The notes under the pieces were generated by a model. The model was not told the origin of the DNA, made no database searches, and saw only the letters and a program-made list of their open reading frames with translations. A program made the translations under genes and the position numbers. 64,000 nt of DNA from Alloalcanivorax mobilis (GTDB lineage: Bacteria > Pseudomonadota > Gammaproteobacteria > Pseudomonadales > Alcanivoracaceae), in assembly GCF_002864685.1 (NCBI RefSeq), contig NZ_NMQZ01000009.1, forward strand, positions 25,404 through 89,403, written 5' to 3'. Positions 28,117 through 38,440 of this stretch are shown here, in pieces (the stretch's first letter is position 1; each line of letters begins with the position of its first letter).

Positions 28117-30350
28117 TGCACCTCCAGGGCGAGGCCGGCGGCGCGCGCCAGATCGGCGAAGCCGGGGAAACTGGTGGCCACGTTGGCGCAGTGGCGAATG
28201 GTAATCGGCGCCGAGGCACACAAGCCGGCGATGGCAAAGCTCATGGCGATGCGATGATCGCCATGGGATTCCACCTCTCCGCCTCCCAATGGGCCGCCGA
28301 CAATACGGATGCCGTCGTCGAACACCTCATGCTCGACCCCCAGCGTGGCCAGGCCATCGGCCATCACCTGAATGCGGTCGGACTCCTTGACGCGCAGCTC
28401 CTCGGCGCCGCGCAGCACGGTTTCGCCATCGGCACAGGCGGCGGCGATGAACAACGCCGGGAATTCATCGATCGCCAGCGGCACCAGCTCGGCGGGGATC
28501 TCAATGCCCTTCAGAGGCGCCGCCCTGACCACCAGATCCGCCACCGGCTCGCCGCCGGCGTCGCGGGGGTTATCCAGGCGAATGTCGGCGCCCATCAGTT
28601 TAAGAATGTCGATCACCCCGGTGCGGGTCGGGTTGACGCCCACGTGCGGCAGCGTCACCTCGCTGCCCGCGGCAATCGAGGCGGCAACCAGGAAAAACGC
28701 CGCCGAGGAAATGTCCGCGGGCACTTCCAGGCGGGTGGCGGTCAACGTCTGGCCGCCGCGCACGGCGCTGGTGGGGCCGTCCCGGCGCACGCTGACGCCG
28801 AAACCGCCCAACATGCGCTCGGTGTGATCGCGGGTCGGTGCCGGTTCTGTGACCGAGGTCTCGCCGTCGGCGTAGAGCCCGGCCAGCAGCACCGCGGACT
28901 TCACCTGGGCGGACGCCATCGGCAGGTCATAATGGAAGCCCTTAAGCGTCTGGCCGCCATGTATACGCACCGGTGGGCGGCCGCCCTCGCCGGTGGTGAT
29001 GTGCGCGCCCATTTCGCGCAACGGCTTGGCCACCCGCTCCATCGGGCGTTTGGCCAGCGACTCATCGCCGCTCAGTTCCACGTCAAACGCCTGGCCGGCC
29101 AGCAAACCGGTGAGCAGGCGCATGGAAGTGCCGGAATTGCCCATATACAGGGGCTCCTCCGGCGCTTTCAGCCCGTGCAGGCCAACCCCGTGCACCGTCA
29201 CCTGGCCGTTGTGTGGCCCCTCGATCACCACCCCCATGTCGCGAAACGCCTGCAGCGTGGCCAGAGCGTCCTCGCCTTCCAGGAACCCTTCCACCTCGGT
29301 GACCCCCTGGGCCAGCGAGGCGAGCATGATGGAGCGGTGGGAAATGGACTTATCACCGGGCACCCGCAGGCGGCCCTGCAGGCGGCCACCGGGGGCGACC
29401 ACGAAAGTCGGATTGTTTTGTTCAGTCATGCCTGTCTCATCATCGCAATGGCGCGCGCGAGTGTAGGAGGTGCGCGTGTTCATGGCCAGAAAGTGAGCCC
29501 GGGCGGCGTTGGCCCGGGTCATGATGCCCATCAGGGCCTCGGCGTCGTCTTCACCGATGGCGCGCTGGAAACGGTCGATGCCATCGCGAAACAGCGCCAG
29601 CGCTTCGAGCACCGCCTGGCGGTTCTCGCGGAAGATATCGTGCCACATCACCGGGTCGGAGCTGGCAATGCGGGTAAAATCGCGGAAGCCGCCGGCGGCG
29701 TAGCGGAAAATCTCGTTGGAATCTCCCTGACGGGCCAGCGTATCGACCAGCGAAAAGGCCAACAGATGCGGCAAATGGCTGGTTTCCGCCAGCACCCGGT
29801 CGTGGTGATCGGGGGTCATTTCCAGCACCTCGGCGCCCACCGCGCGCCACACCTCGGCGACCCGGGCCAGGGCCTCGGCGTCGGTCCGCGCCACCGGGGT
29901 GAGGATCACCCGGTGCTGCTCGTAGAGGTGTGCATCCGCCGCTTCCACACCGCTCTTTTCCTTGCCGGCAATCGGGTGGCCCGGCACGAACCGGGGAAAA
30001 TGATCGCCGAGAGCGGCGCGGGCCGCCTCGATCACCGCCCCTTTGACACTGCCGCCGTCGGTGACGATGGCGCGCTCCGCCAGCCCGGGCTTCAGCGCCG
30101 CCAGCACCTTGCCCATGGCCGACACCGGCGTGGCCACGAACACCAGCTCGGCGCCGCGCACCGCCACCGCCAGATCCTGGCTGCCCTCGTCGATCAGGCC
30201 CAGCGCCAGCCCTTGCTCCAGGGTGCGCGCCGAGCGCGAGCCCGCCACCACGGTACGCGCCAGCCCGCGCTCACGCAGGGCGGCGGCCAGGGAGCCGCCG
30301 ATCAGCCCGAGCCCGATGATCGCCACCCGGTTGAACAACGGTGCGGTCAT
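28113..30350 (-). CDS. tyrA-aroA: Fused prephenate dehydrogenase / EPSP synthase
   Basis: A 745-residue fusion joining tyrosine synthesis to the shikimate pathway, as in Pseudomonas. Residues 1-290 are TyrA: NAD-binding GLGLIGGSL (13-21), HPIAGKEKSG and the SHLPHLLAFSL segment. Residues about 308-745 are EPSP synthase, starting at an internal Met308 after a short linker. The AroA half has all four class II signatures: GDKSISHR, SAQVK, RDHTE and NPTR. It also has MGNSGTSMR at the PEP site, with Gly where the CP4 enzyme has Ala. Class II motifs are associated with lower glyphosate sensitivity, and this particular enzyme is untested. It is 25 bases downstream of hisC. Confidence 0.95.
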   Translation of the reverse strand: MTAPLFNRVAIIGLGLIGGSLAAALRERGLARTVVAGSRSARTLEQGLALGLIDEGSQDLAVAVRGAELVFVATPVSAMGKVLAALKPGLAERAIVTDGGSVKGAVIEAARAALGDHFPRFVPGHPIAGKEKSGVEAADAHLYEQHRVILTPVARTDAEALARVAEVWRAVGAEVLEMTPDHHDRVLAETSHLPHLLAFSLVDTLARQGDSNEIFRYAAGGFRDFTRIASSDPVMWHDIFRENRQAVLEALALFRDGIDRFQRAIGEDDAEALMGIMTRANAARAHFLAMNTRTSYTRARHCDDETGMTEQNNPTFVVAPGGRLQGRLRVPGDKSISHRSIMLASLAQGVTEVEGFLEGEDALATLQAFRDMGVVIEGPHNGQVTVHGVGLHGLKAPEEPLYMGNSGTSMRLLTGLLAGQAFDVELSGDESLAKRPMERVAKPLREMGAHITTGEGGRPPVRIHGGQTLKGFHYDLPMASAQVKSAVLLAGLYADGETSVTEPAPTRDHTERMLGGFGVSVRRDGPTSAVRGGQTLTATRLEVPADISSAAFFLVAASIAAGSEVTLPHVGVNPTRTGVIDILKLMGADIRLDNPRDAGGEPVADLVVRAAPLKGIEIPAELVPLAIDEFPALFIAAACADGETVLRGAEELRVKESDRIQVMADGLATLGVEHEVFDDGIRIVGGPLGGGEVESHGDHRIAMSFAIAGLCASAPITIRHCANVATSFPGFADLARAAGLALEVQ

Positions 30351-30375
30351 GGTGTTGCTCCCCGAGGCATCGCCA

Positions 30376-31479
30376 TCAGCGCTTCAGCACTTTGTTCAGG
30401 GCCGCCAGAAAGCGTTCATTTTCCCGCGCGGTGCCGGTGGTCACACGCAGGTGCCGGGGCAGACCGTAGCCACCCAGCGGGCGCACGATCACCCCCTCGC
30501 GCAACAACGCCTGATACACCGGCTCCGCTTCACCGCCGCAGTCGAAGGTGACGAAATTGGCCACCGACGGAATGTGTTCGAGACCGGCCTGATCCAGCCC
30601 TTCCACCAGTTGCCCGAGACCGGCGGTGTTTTCACTCTTGGAGTTTTCGATGTGATCGATGTCGTCCAGGGCGGCTTCCGCCGCCGCCAGCGCCGGAATA
30701 TTGACGTTGAACGGCTGACGCACCCGGTTGAGCACATCCGCCAGCTGCGGGTGCGACACCGAGTAACCAACCCGCAGACCGGCCAGGCCATGAATTTTCG
30801 AGAAGGTGCGCAGCACCACCAGGTTGGGGTACCGCGCGAGCCGGTCGAGACCGTTGGGGTAATGGCTTTCTTCCACGTACTCGCAGTAGGCCTCGTCGAG
30901 CACCACGATCACGTCTTCCGGGACCCGCGCCAGGAAGGCATCCAGCGCGTGGGCGTTGAACCAGGTGCCGGTGGGGTTGTTGGGGTTGGCCAGGAACACG
31001 ATGCGGGTGCGCTCGTTGATCGCGTCCGCCATCGCCGCCAGATCGTGGCCGTACAAATTGGACGGCACCACCACCGGTTTCGCCGAACAGGCCAGGGTCA
31101 CCAGCGGGTAAATGGCAAAACCGTACTCCGAGCTGACGGTTTCATCGCCGGGCCGCAAATAGGCGTGGGCGATCATCTCCAGCAGATCGTTGGAGCCGTT
31201 GCCCAGGGTCAGTTGGCTGAATTCCACCCGCAGCCGCTCGGCCAGCGCCGCCTTCAGCGAATAGCCTGCGCCATCCGGATACAGATGGCTCTGCCCCAGG
31301 GCATGCCGCGCCGCGTCCATGGCCCGATGGCTCGGCCCGAGGGGATTTTCGTTGCTGGCCAGCTTAATCACATCGCGCACGCCCAGCTCGCGCTGCAACT
31401 CCTCGATGGGCTTGCCGGGCTGATAGGGCCTCAGTTGCTGCACACCGCTGTTCGCCAATTGGATAAAGTCGCAGGTCAT
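30376..31479 (-). CDS. hisC: Histidinol-phosphate aminotransferase (aromatic/HisC2 type)
   Basis: A 367-residue fold-type I PLP enzyme. Motifs: ASNENPLGPS near the N-terminus, NPNNPTGTWF, VVLDEAYCEYV and FSKIHGLAGLRVGY with the PLP lysine. In this pheA-hisC-tyrA/aroA setting HisC2 can serve both imidazole-acetol phosphate and aromatic keto-acid transamination, which suits its neighbours. The dual role is inferred from context. Confidence 0.95.
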   Translation of the reverse strand: MTCDFIQLANSGVQQLRPYQPGKPIEELQRELGVRDVIKLASNENPLGPSHRAMDAARHALGQSHLYPDGAGYSLKAALAERLRVEFSQLTLGNGSNDLLEMIAHAYLRPGDETVSSEYGFAIYPLVTLACSAKPVVVPSNLYGHDLAAMADAINERTRIVFLANPNNPTGTWFNAHALDAFLARVPEDVIVVLDEAYCEYVEESHYPNGLDRLARYPNLVVLRTFSKIHGLAGLRVGYSVSHPQLADVLNRVRQPFNVNIPALAAAEAALDDIDHIENSKSENTAGLGQLVEGLDQAGLEHIPSVANFVTFDCGGEAEPVYQALLREGVIVRPLGGYGLPRHLRVTTGTARENERFLAALNKVLKR

Positions 31480-31529
31480 AAGTTGTTCCTAAATCGCCGG
31501 TAGAGAGTCGCTCTAAAGTTCCTGGTTGC

Positions 31530-31557
31530 CAGACGCCAGACGCCGGACGCCGGACGC
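31530..31557 (+). repeat. Heptamer array (CAGACGC/CGGACGC)
   Basis: Four in-phase units: CAGACGC, CAGACGC, CGGACGC, CGGACGC. It is the reverse complement in kind of the array at 31639-31671, so together they could form a hairpin spanning the pheA-hisC gap. Confidence 0.93.
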
Positions 31558-31638
31558 TTGTCGACTGTCGCTTCGCTCCAGCCGACCACACCAGGAGGCT
31601 TCGCAGGAAACACCGCAAAACCGTCCGTACCGGGTTTA

Positions 31639-31671
31639 GCGTCCGGCGTCCAGCGTCCAGCGTCCGGCGTC
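31639..31671 (-). repeat. Heptamer array (GCGTCCR) abutting pheA stop
   Basis: Units GCGTCCG, GCGTCCA, GCGTCCA, GCGTCCG and a partial GCGTC. The array overlaps the pheA stop codon by two bases. The same unit is repeated at 57111-57140, 25 kb away. Confidence 0.93.
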
Positions 31672-32752
31672 AAAGCACCGCTTTCGGGTACGAGCCGAGC
31701 AGCTTAATGGTGTTGCCCTGCTGCTCCAGGGTGTTGAGCACCTCGGCCAGCTCGGCGTTTTCCTTGTGGCCTTCGCAATCAATAAAGAACACGTAGCTCC
31801 AGTTGGCGATGCGCGAGGGCCGGCTTTCCAGGCGGGTCAGGTTGATGCCTTTCTCACGGAACGGCATCAACAGGTCGGAGAGCAAGCCCGGGCGGTTCTT
31901 GCCGGACACCAGCAGGCTGGTCTTGTCGCGGCCGGACGGCGGGGTGTCCTGGCGGCCGATGATCAGAAACCGGGTGGTGTTGTCCGGGCGGTCCTCGATG
32001 TTGCTCTGCACCTGCTCCAGACCGTACAGCTCGGCGGCCATGTCGCCGGCGATCGCCATGGCGTTCCATTCGTCCTTGAGACGGCGCGCCGCGTCCGCGT
32101 TGGAACTGACCGCGATGCGCTCCACGGTGGGCATATGCGTGTCGATCCATTGCCGGCACTGGGCCAGGGTTTGCTGGTGGGAATAGATGCGCGTCACCTT
32201 GTCCTGGCGGGTGTGAGGCCCGGCCAGCAGGTGATGGTGAATGCGCAGTTCCACCTCGCCGCAGATCTGCAACTCGGAGTTCATAAAGGAATCAAGGGTG
32301 TGGTTGACCATGCCCTCGGTGGAATTCTCCACCGGCACCACGCCGAAATGCACGGCGCCGGCGGCCACTTCCCGGAACACTTCATCAATGGCACCCAGCG
32401 GCACGCTCTGCGCGGCGTGGCCAAAATGCTTGATCGCCGCCTGTTGGGTAAAGGTGCCCTCGGGGCCCAGAAACGCCACCCGCATGGGCTGTTCCAGCGC
32501 CAGGCAAATGCTCATTACCTCGCGGAACAGGCGCGCCATGTCCTCACCGCCCACCGGCCCCTGATTGCGCTCCTTGATCCGGCGCAACACCTGGGCTTCA
32601 CGCTCCGGCCGATAAAACACCGGGGTGGGGTCTTCGGCGTATTTGACCTCGGCCACCTGATGGGCCAGTTCGGCACGTCGGTTGATCAGGTCCTGGAGCT
32701 GTTGATCCAGGGCGTCGATCTGTTCTCTTAGCTTGTCCAATGAGTTGGTCAT
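31670..32752 (-). CDS. pheA: Bifunctional chorismate mutase / prephenate dehydratase
   Basis: Makes phenylpyruvate from chorismate. The 360-residue protein has an AroQ-type mutase domain (1-90: LDKLREQIDALDQQLQDLINRR), a dehydratase domain (91 to about 270, with the TRF motif in DNTTRFLIIG) and a C-terminal ACT regulatory domain (about 275-355) with the Phe-binding ESRPSR motif. The ribosome site is weak (GAGA). It lies in the gyrA-serC-pheA-hisC run. Confidence 0.97.
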   Translation of the reverse strand: MTNSLDKLREQIDALDQQLQDLINRRAELAHQVAEVKYAEDPTPVFYRPEREAQVLRRIKERNQGPVGGEDMARLFREVMSICLALEQPMRVAFLGPEGTFTQQAAIKHFGHAAQSVPLGAIDEVFREVAAGAVHFGVVPVENSTEGMVNHTLDSFMNSELQICGEVELRIHHHLLAGPHTRQDKVTRIYSHQQTLAQCRQWIDTHMPTVERIAVSSNADAARRLKDEWNAMAIAGDMAAELYGLEQVQSNIEDRPDNTTRFLIIGRQDTPPSGRDKTSLLVSGKNRPGLLSDLLMPFREKGINLTRLESRPSRIANWSYVFFIDCEGHKENAELAEVLNTLEQQGNTIKLLGSYPKAVL

Positions 32753-32765
32753 TTGCTGTCTCGCT

Positions 32766-32806
32766 TACAGGCTCGCACGCATCACGCTTGCACGCTGCGT
32801 GGGAGC
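32766..32806 (+). repeat. Degenerate heptamer array (ACGC-rich)
   Basis: Units such as CGCATCA, CGCTTGC and ACGCTGC. It is roughly the reverse complement of the array at 32876-32906 after serC. Together they would form an imperfect hairpin in the serC-pheA gap. Confidence 0.65.
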
Positions 32807-32875
32807 GGGTGCCCTGTTTGCCTATTATTTCTCAGCGCGCCGCCGACGGCCACCACGCTCTCTGTCTTCCAGGTG

Positions 32876-32906
32876 CCATGCGTGTTGCGTGCCGCGTGCA
32901 AGCGCT
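32876..32906 (-). repeat. Degenerate heptamer array (TGCGTGC) after serC
   Basis: Units TGCGTGT, TGCGTGC, CGCGTGC and AAGCGCT end within about five bases of the serC stop codon. It is the partner of 32766-32806. Confidence 0.7.
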
Positions 32907-32909
32907 CTT

Positions 32910-33989
32910 CTATCCTTTTCTCTTCTCGAAATCCGCCATGAAATCCACCAGCGCGTCCACCGCCGCCTCGGGCACCGCGTTGTAGATGCTGGCGCGCATG
33001 CCGCCGACACTGCGGTGGCCTTTCAGGTTGCGCAGGCCGGCGGCATCCGCTTCGGCCAGGAAGGTCTTATCCAGCGCCGTGTCCGCCAGCACGAACGGTA
33101 CGTTCATCCAGCTGCGGTTGGCCGGCGCCACCGGGTTACTGTAGAACGGGCTGGCGTCGATAAAGTCATAAAGCTTGCCCGCCTTGCGCCGATTGAGCGT
33201 TTCCATGGCCGGCATACCGCCCTGCGCCTTGAGCCACTGGAACACCAGGCCGGCCAGGTACCAGGCAAAAGTCGGCGGCGTGTTGTACATGGAGTCGTTA
33301 TCCGCGTGCACCTGGTAGTTCATCATCGCCGGCACGCCCGGCCCGGCGCGGCCGAGCAGATCGCGACGCACAATCACCAGGGTCAGGCCGGCCGGGCCAA
33401 TGTTCTTTTGGGCGCCGGCGTAGATCAGCGAAAAGCGGTTCACATCCAGCGGGCGGGACAAAATAGTGGAACTCATGTCCGCCACCAGGGGCCGGCTGAC
33501 CTCCGGAATAAAATCGTACTCCAGCCCGCCGATGGTTTCGTTGGGGCAATAGTGCACGTACGCGGCGTTGTCGCTGAGGCGCCAGTCGCTCTGTGGCGGC
33601 ACATAGGAAAAATTACGGTCCTCGCTGCTGGCCGCCACATTGACCCGGCAAAAGCGGCCGGCTTCCTTGATCGCCTTGCTCGACCACTGCCCGGTGTTGA
33701 CGTAATCCGCCGTGTCGGCGTCGCCGAGCAGGTTCATCGGCACCATGGCGAACTGGGCGCTGGCGCCACCTTGCAAAAACAGCACCGCGTAATCGTCGGA
33801 GATGCCCAGCAAATCGCGCAGATCCCGCTCCGCCCGGGCGGCCATCTCCACCACCACCTGATCGCGATGGCTCATTTCCATCACCGACATGCCGGTGCCC
33901 TGATAATCCAGCATTTCCTCGCGGGCCTGGTTGAGCACCGCCTCCGGCAGAGCCGCCGGACCAGCGCAGAAGTTGTAAGCGCGGGGCAT
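32910..33989 (-). CDS. serC: Phosphoserine aminotransferase
   Basis: Serine (and pyridoxal phosphate) biosynthesis. The 359-residue enzyme begins MPRAYNFCAGPAALP and has the PLP lysine in YAGAQKNIGPAGL, plus the phosphate-binding C-terminal segment GHRSVGGMRASIYNA. The start at 33989 has a GGAG site and gives the family N-terminus. The reading to 34025 adds 12 residues. It is 90 bases downstream of gyrA. Confidence 0.97.
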   Translation of the reverse strand: MPRAYNFCAGPAALPEAVLNQAREEMLDYQGTGMSVMEMSHRDQVVVEMAARAERDLRDLLGISDDYAVLFLQGGASAQFAMVPMNLLGDADTADYVNTGQWSSKAIKEAGRFCRVNVAASSEDRNFSYVPPQSDWRLSDNAAYVHYCPNETIGGLEYDFIPEVSRPLVADMSSTILSRPLDVNRFSLIYAGAQKNIGPAGLTLVIVRRDLLGRAGPGVPAMMNYQVHADNDSMYNTPPTFAWYLAGLVFQWLKAQGGMPAMETLNRRKAGKLYDFIDASPFYSNPVAPANRSWMNVPFVLADTALDKTFLAEADAAGLRNLKGHRSVGGMRASIYNAVPEAAVDALVDFMADFEKRKG

Positions 33990-34079
33990 GTTTCGTTTCT
34001 CCAAAGTCAGAGAAGCCCGGATCACTCCGGGCCAGGGTGTTGGCTATAGAATCTCCGGCGGCCGTGGCCGCCGGGCTGT

Positions 34080-36806
34080 TCACTGGTCCTGATCGGTGTC
34101 CGGCGCCGATTCGGAATCGTCCTCGCCGGCGTCGTGCTCCAGCGCCTCGTCGTCGAGAAGGTCGCCTTCCAGTTCGGGAATCGTCGCCAGCCCGGAGAGC
34201 GCTTCGTCACCGCTCATGCGGATCAAACGCACGCCCTGGGTATTGCGCCCCAGATGGCTGACTTCATCGACCCGAGTACGCACCAGGGTGCCCTGGTTGG
34301 AGATCAGCATGATGTCCTCGCCGCCGACCACCTGGGCGGCGCCCACCAGTTCACCGTTGCGCTCGTTCACCACCATGCCGATCACGCCCTGCGTGCCCCG
34401 CCCCTTGGTCGGGAACTCGGACAGGTCGGTGCGCTTGCCATAGCCGTTCTTCGACGCGGTCAGCAACTGGCCGTCGGCCTCGGGCACGATCAGGGCAATC
34501 ACTTCCTCGCCCTCGGCCACTCTCATGCCGCGCACGCCACGGGCGGTGCGGCCCATCACCCGCACTTTGGATTCCTTGAAGCGCACCACCTTGCCGTTGC
34601 TGGCCACCAGCACCACATCTTCGTCGCCCTGGGTGATCGCCACATTGACCAGATGCTCGCCTTCCTGCAGCCGCACGGCAATCAGGCCGCTGCTGCGCGG
34701 CTTGGCGAACTTGGCCAGCTCGGTGCGTTTGACCACGCCGTTGGAGATCGCCATGAAGATAAACGGGCCGGCGACGCCGGTGTCCGCTTCGGCTTCAACG
34801 CCTTCGGCGTCCTCGACCACTTCGCCTTCCAGCACTTCGGCCTCGTCGTCATCATCGACGCTGCCCTGCTGACGCACCATGTCCGCGTCGAGCCGCAGAA
34901 TCGCGGTGATCCGCTCTTCCGGCTTGAGCGCCGGAATCAGATTGACAATCGGCTTGCCCCGGGAGGCACGCCCGCCCTGCGGCAGCTCAAACACCCGCAG
35001 CCAGTACACCTTGCCCTCACTGGTGAAGCACAGCAGGGTGTCGTGGGTGCCGGCCACCAACAGGTGCTCCACGTAATCCTCGTCTTTGAGCTGGCCGGCG
35101 GACTTGCCGCGCCCACCGCGTTTTTGCGCCCGGTAGGTGTCGATCGGCTGTATCTTGGCGTAACCGCCGTGGCTGAGCGTGGCCACCACGGTTTCCTCGG
35201 CGATCAGATCTTCCATGCTCAGATCCAGACGCGAGGTCTGAATCTCGGTACGGCGCTCGTCGCTGTACTCGGCGCGGATCGCGTTGAGTTCATCACGGAT
35301 CACCTGCATCAGGCGCTGCGGGTCGGCGAGAATCAGCATCAACTTGCTGATTTGCTCCAGCAGTTCCTGGTAATCGGTGATCAGCTTTTCCCGTTCCAGG
35401 CCGGTCAGCTTCTGCAGACGCAGGTCAAGAATCGCCTGGGCCTGTTCCGGGCTCAGATGGTAAAGGCCGTCGCGCAGGCCGTAGTGCTCGTCCAGGCCGT
35501 CCGGGCGCGCCGCGTCCTCACCGCCGGCGCGCTCCAGCATGGTCAGCACATCGCCGGGCGCCCAGCCCTGGGCAAGCAGTTTTTCCTTCGCTTCAGCACC
35601 GCTCGGCGACGCCTTGATCAGCGCGATCACCGGATCAATATTGGTCAGCGCCACCGCCAGGCCTTCCAGCTGATGGGCTTTTTCACGCGCCTTGCGCAGC
35701 TCGAACACGGTACGGCGGGTCACCACCTCGCGGCGGTGGCGCAGGAACGCATCCAGCAGTTCGCGCAGGTTCAGGGTGCGCGGCTGGCCATCCACCAGGG
35801 CCACCGTGTTGATGCCGAACACCGTCTCCATCTGCGTCTGCTGATAGAGATTATTCAGCACCACCTCGGCGTTTTCACCACGGCGCAACTCGATATAAAC
35901 CCGCATCCCCTGCTTGTCGGATTCGTCGCGCAGTTCGGTGATGCCTTCGATCTTTTTCTCTTTGACCAGCTCCGCGATCTTCTCGATCAGGCGTGCCTTG
36001 TTCACCTGATAGGGCAGCTCGTGGATGATGATCGCTTCCTTGCCGCTTTTATCAGTTTGCTCGATGTCGGCGCGGGCCCGCACATAGATGCGCCCACGGC
36101 CGGTGCGGTAGGCCTGCACGATGCCAGCCCGGCCATTAATGATGCCGGCGGTGGGGAAATCCGGACCCTTGATGTATTCCATCAGGTCGTCCGGGGTCAG
36201 GCTGTCGTCGTCGATCAGCGCCAGGCATCCGTCCACCACTTCGCCCAGATTGTGCGGCGGAATATTGGTGGCCATGCCCACGGCGATCCCGGAGGAGCCG
36301 TTCACCAGCAGGTTGGGCACGCGGGTGGGCATGACGTCGGGAATGCGTTCGGTGCCGTCGTAGTTGTCCACGTAGTCGACGGTCTCTTTGTCCAGATCGG
36401 CGAGCAATTCGTGGGCGATCTTGGACATGCGCACTTCGGTGTAACGCATGGCGGCGGCGGAATCGCCGTCGATGGAACCGAAGTTACCCTGCCCGTCCAC
36501 CAGCATGTAGCGCAGCGAGAACGGCTGCGCCATGCGCACGATGGTGTCGTAAACGGCGGAATCGCCGTGCGGGTGGTATTTACCGATGACGTCACCCACC
36601 ACACGGGCGGATTTCTTATAAGGTTTGTTCCAGTCGTTGCTGAGCTCGTGCATGGCGAACAGCACGCGCCGGTGCACCGGCTTAAGGCCGTCACGCACAT
36701 CCGGCAGGGCCCGGCCCACGATCACGCTCATGGCGTAATCCAGGTAGGATTGTCTGAGCTCATCCTCGATATTGACGGGAGTGACTTCTTTCGCGAGGTC
36801 CGTCAT
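34080..36806 (-). CDS. gyrA: DNA gyrase subunit A
   Basis: Catalytic subunit of gyrase. The 908-residue protein has active-site Tyr122 ([10 protein letters not shown]). The quinolone-resistance region keeps Ser83 and Asp87 (E. coli numbering applies without gaps), the usual susceptible residues. The GyrA-box is seen as QKRGGRGK. It is about 33 residues longer than E. coli GyrA, partly because of an acidic insert near residues 642-675 in the C-terminal beta-pinwheel and an acidic tail rich in Asp/Glu. It is first gene of the minus-strand run. Confidence 0.98.
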   Translation of the reverse strand: MTDLAKEVTPVNIEDELRQSYLDYAMSVIVGRALPDVRDGLKPVHRRVLFAMHELSNDWNKPYKKSARVVGDVIGKYHPHGDSAVYDTIVRMAQPFSLRYMLVDGQGNFGSIDGDSAAAMRYTEVRMSKIAHELLADLDKETVDYVDNYDGTERIPDVMPTRVPNLLVNGSSGIAVGMATNIPPHNLGEVVDGCLALIDDDSLTPDDLMEYIKGPDFPTAGIINGRAGIVQAYRTGRGRIYVRARADIEQTDKSGKEAIIIHELPYQVNKARLIEKIAELVKEKKIEGITELRDESDKQGMRVYIELRRGENAEVVLNNLYQQTQMETVFGINTVALVDGQPRTLNLRELLDAFLRHRREVVTRRTVFELRKAREKAHQLEGLAVALTNIDPVIALIKASPSGAEAKEKLLAQGWAPGDVLTMLERAGGEDAARPDGLDEHYGLRDGLYHLSPEQAQAILDLRLQKLTGLEREKLITDYQELLEQISKLMLILADPQRLMQVIRDELNAIRAEYSDERRTEIQTSRLDLSMEDLIAEETVVATLSHGGYAKIQPIDTYRAQKRGGRGKSAGQLKDEDYVEHLLVAGTHDTLLCFTSEGKVYWLRVFELPQGGRASRGKPIVNLIPALKPEERITAILRLDADMVRQQGSVDDDDEAEVLEGEVVEDAEGVEAEADTGVAGPFIFMAISNGVVKRTELAKFAKPRSSGLIAVRLQEGEHLVNVAITQGDEDVVLVASNGKVVRFKESKVRVMGRTARGVRGMRVAEGEEVIALIVPEADGQLLTASKNGYGKRTDLSEFPTKGRGTQGVIGMVVNERNGELVGAAQVVGGEDIMLISNQGTLVRTRVDEVSHLGRNTQGVRLIRMSGDEALSGLATIPELEGDLLDDEALEHDAGEDDSESAPDTDQDQ

Positions 36807-37114
36807 GGCGTTCCTTATTTCCCTCGGTGACGTGGACAGCGCCGTGGCGACGCCCGGCCTGAGTGTCGGGTAGTGATACCGGCGCCGCCGGGCCGATCAA
36901 ATCAATGGCTCGGGGGCGCCCTAAAAGCCATCGATGATAGCACAGCTTTGCCACTTCCAAGGAGCCCGCGCCAATCGCCGCCACGGCGAACGGCGACAGC
37001 CGCTCCGGGGCCACCGAATCGTTCAAAAAATCGGCGGCAACAGGGTTTCCAATGGAACGGCAACGGACTCTAAGACACGGTATACTCGCCGCCAAACCGG
37101 GTTTGGAGTCTGCA
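36807..37114. other. Divergent gyrA / mtaD intergenic region
   Basis: These 308 bases hold promoters for both directions. A TATACT at 37082 is a likely -10 for mtaD, with no good -35. A candidate gyrA promoter is listed separately. No small gene or hairpin is evident. Confidence 0.55.
36934..36960 (-). promoter_or_regulatory. Candidate gyrA promoter
   Basis: On the minus strand TTGGAA (36955-36960) and TATCAT (36934-36939) are close to sigma-70 consensus, but their 15-base spacing is short. It lies about 130 bases upstream of the gyrA ATG. Confidence 0.4.
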
Positions 37115-38440
37115 ATGAGCGAAAACCGAGCGGATCTGATCGTCAATGCGCGCTGGGTGGCCCCGGTGGCGCCCAACGAGCTGCTCGCCGACCACGCCGT
37201 GGTGGTCCGCGGCGACACCATTGTCGATCTGCTGCCGCGCGCCCTGGCGGCGCAAAAGTGGCAGGCCGACGAGGTCATCACCCTGGACCAACACCTGCTT
37301 GCCCCGGGCCTGATCAACGCGCACACCCACGCCGCCATGAATCTGTTCCGCGGCCTCGCCGACGACCTGCCTTTAATGGCCTGGCTCGAGAACCACATCT
37401 GGCCGGCCGAGGGGCGCTGGGTCAGTGAAGCCTTCGTGCGTGACGGCGCCCTGCTGGCCGCCGCCGAGATGATCCGCTCGGGCACCACCTGCTTCGCCGA
37501 CATGTACTTCTTCCCGGACGCCACCGCCCGCGCCACCATGGAAGCGGGCCTGCGCGCGGTGCTGTGTTGCCCGATCATGGATTTCCCCACGCCCATGGGC
37601 GAGGGCCCGGAGGACTACCTGCGTCTGGCCACCGAAGCGATCGACAACTGGCGGCACGAGCCCCGCCTGACGCTCGGCTTCGGCCCCCACGCGCCCTATA
37701 CGGTCTCCGACGCGCCGCTGGAAAAAGTACTCACCCTGGCGGAGGAGTTGGACGCGCCGATCATGATGCACGTGCACGAAACCGCCGGCGAAATCCATCA
37801 GGCGGTGGAGAACGGCGGCGAGCGGCCGATCACCCGCCTGCGCCAACTGGGCCTGCTGGGCCCACGCCTGCTGGCCGTGCACATGACTCAACTGCTCGAC
37901 GAAGAGATCGACTGGCTGGTGGAGACCGGCACCCATGTGGTGCACTGCCCGGAATCCAACCTGAAACTGGCGAGCGGCTTCGCGCCGGTGCACAAGCTGC
38001 TGGAGGCCGGCGTCAATGTCGCCCTGGGCACCGACGGCGCGGCCAGCAACAACGACCTGGACATGATCGGCGAGATGCGCACCGCCGCCCTGCTCGCCAA
38101 GGGCGTCAGCCAGCGCGCCGACGCCGTGCCGGCGGCCACGGCGTTGCGCATGGCCACTTTGAACGGCGCCCGGGCCCTGGGTCTGGAAGCGCGCATCGGC
38201 TCACTGGAAGCGGGCAAACAGGCGGATATGATCGCCATTGATATGAGCGCCCTGGAAACCCAGCCGCTGTTCGACCCGGTGGCGCAACTGGTGTACGCCG
38301 CCACCCGCGATCAGGTCACCCACAGCTGGGTGGCCGGGCGCTGCCTGATGCGCGACCGCCAACTCACCACCCTTAACCGCGCCCTGCTGGCCCGCAATGC
38401 CAGCGAATGGCAGCGCAAGATCGCTGGAGAACAGTCATGA
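37115..38440 (+). CDS. mtaD: TRZ/ATZ-family amidohydrolase (methylthioadenosine/SAH deaminase type)
   Basis: A 441-residue metal-dependent amidohydrolase. Metal ligands are visible as NAHTHAAMN (His70, His72), [18 protein letters not shown] and [13 protein letters not shown]. The Pseudomonas homologue at the same position next to ubiG deaminates 5'-methylthioadenosine. S-adenosylhomocysteine deamination is the other family activity and would suit the SAM-dependent UbiG next door. The ATG at 37115 has a GGAG site and overlaps ubiG by four bases at its end. Confidence 0.88.
   Translation: MSENRADLIVNARWVAPVAPNELLADHAVVVRGDTIVDLLPRALAAQKWQADEVITLDQHLLAPGLINAHTHAAMNLFRGLADDLPLMAWLENHIWPAEGRWVSEAFVRDGALLAAAEMIRSGTTCFADMYFFPDATARATMEAGLRAVLCCPIMDFPTPMGEGPEDYLRLATEAIDNWRHEPRLTLGFGPHAPYTVSDAPLEKVLTLAEELDAPIMMHVHETAGEIHQAVENGGERPITRLRQLGLLGPRLLAVHMTQLLDEEIDWLVETGTHVVHCPESNLKLASGFAPVHKLLEAGVNVALGTDGAASNNDLDMIGEMRTAALLAKGVSQRADAVPAATALRMATLNGARALGLEARIGSLEAGKQADMIAIDMSALETQPLFDPVAQLVYAATRDQVTHSWVAGRCLMRDRQLTTLNRALLARNASEWQRKIAGEQS

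Noticed and set aside
28116..30551. 811-residue open frame antisense to tyrA-aroA
   Set aside because: His/Gly/Arg-rich product without recognisable domain, opposite an enzyme with all its motifs.
34134..36830. 898-residue open frame antisense to gyrA
   Set aside because: Shadow of gyrA codons. His/Gln-rich with no signal or domain.
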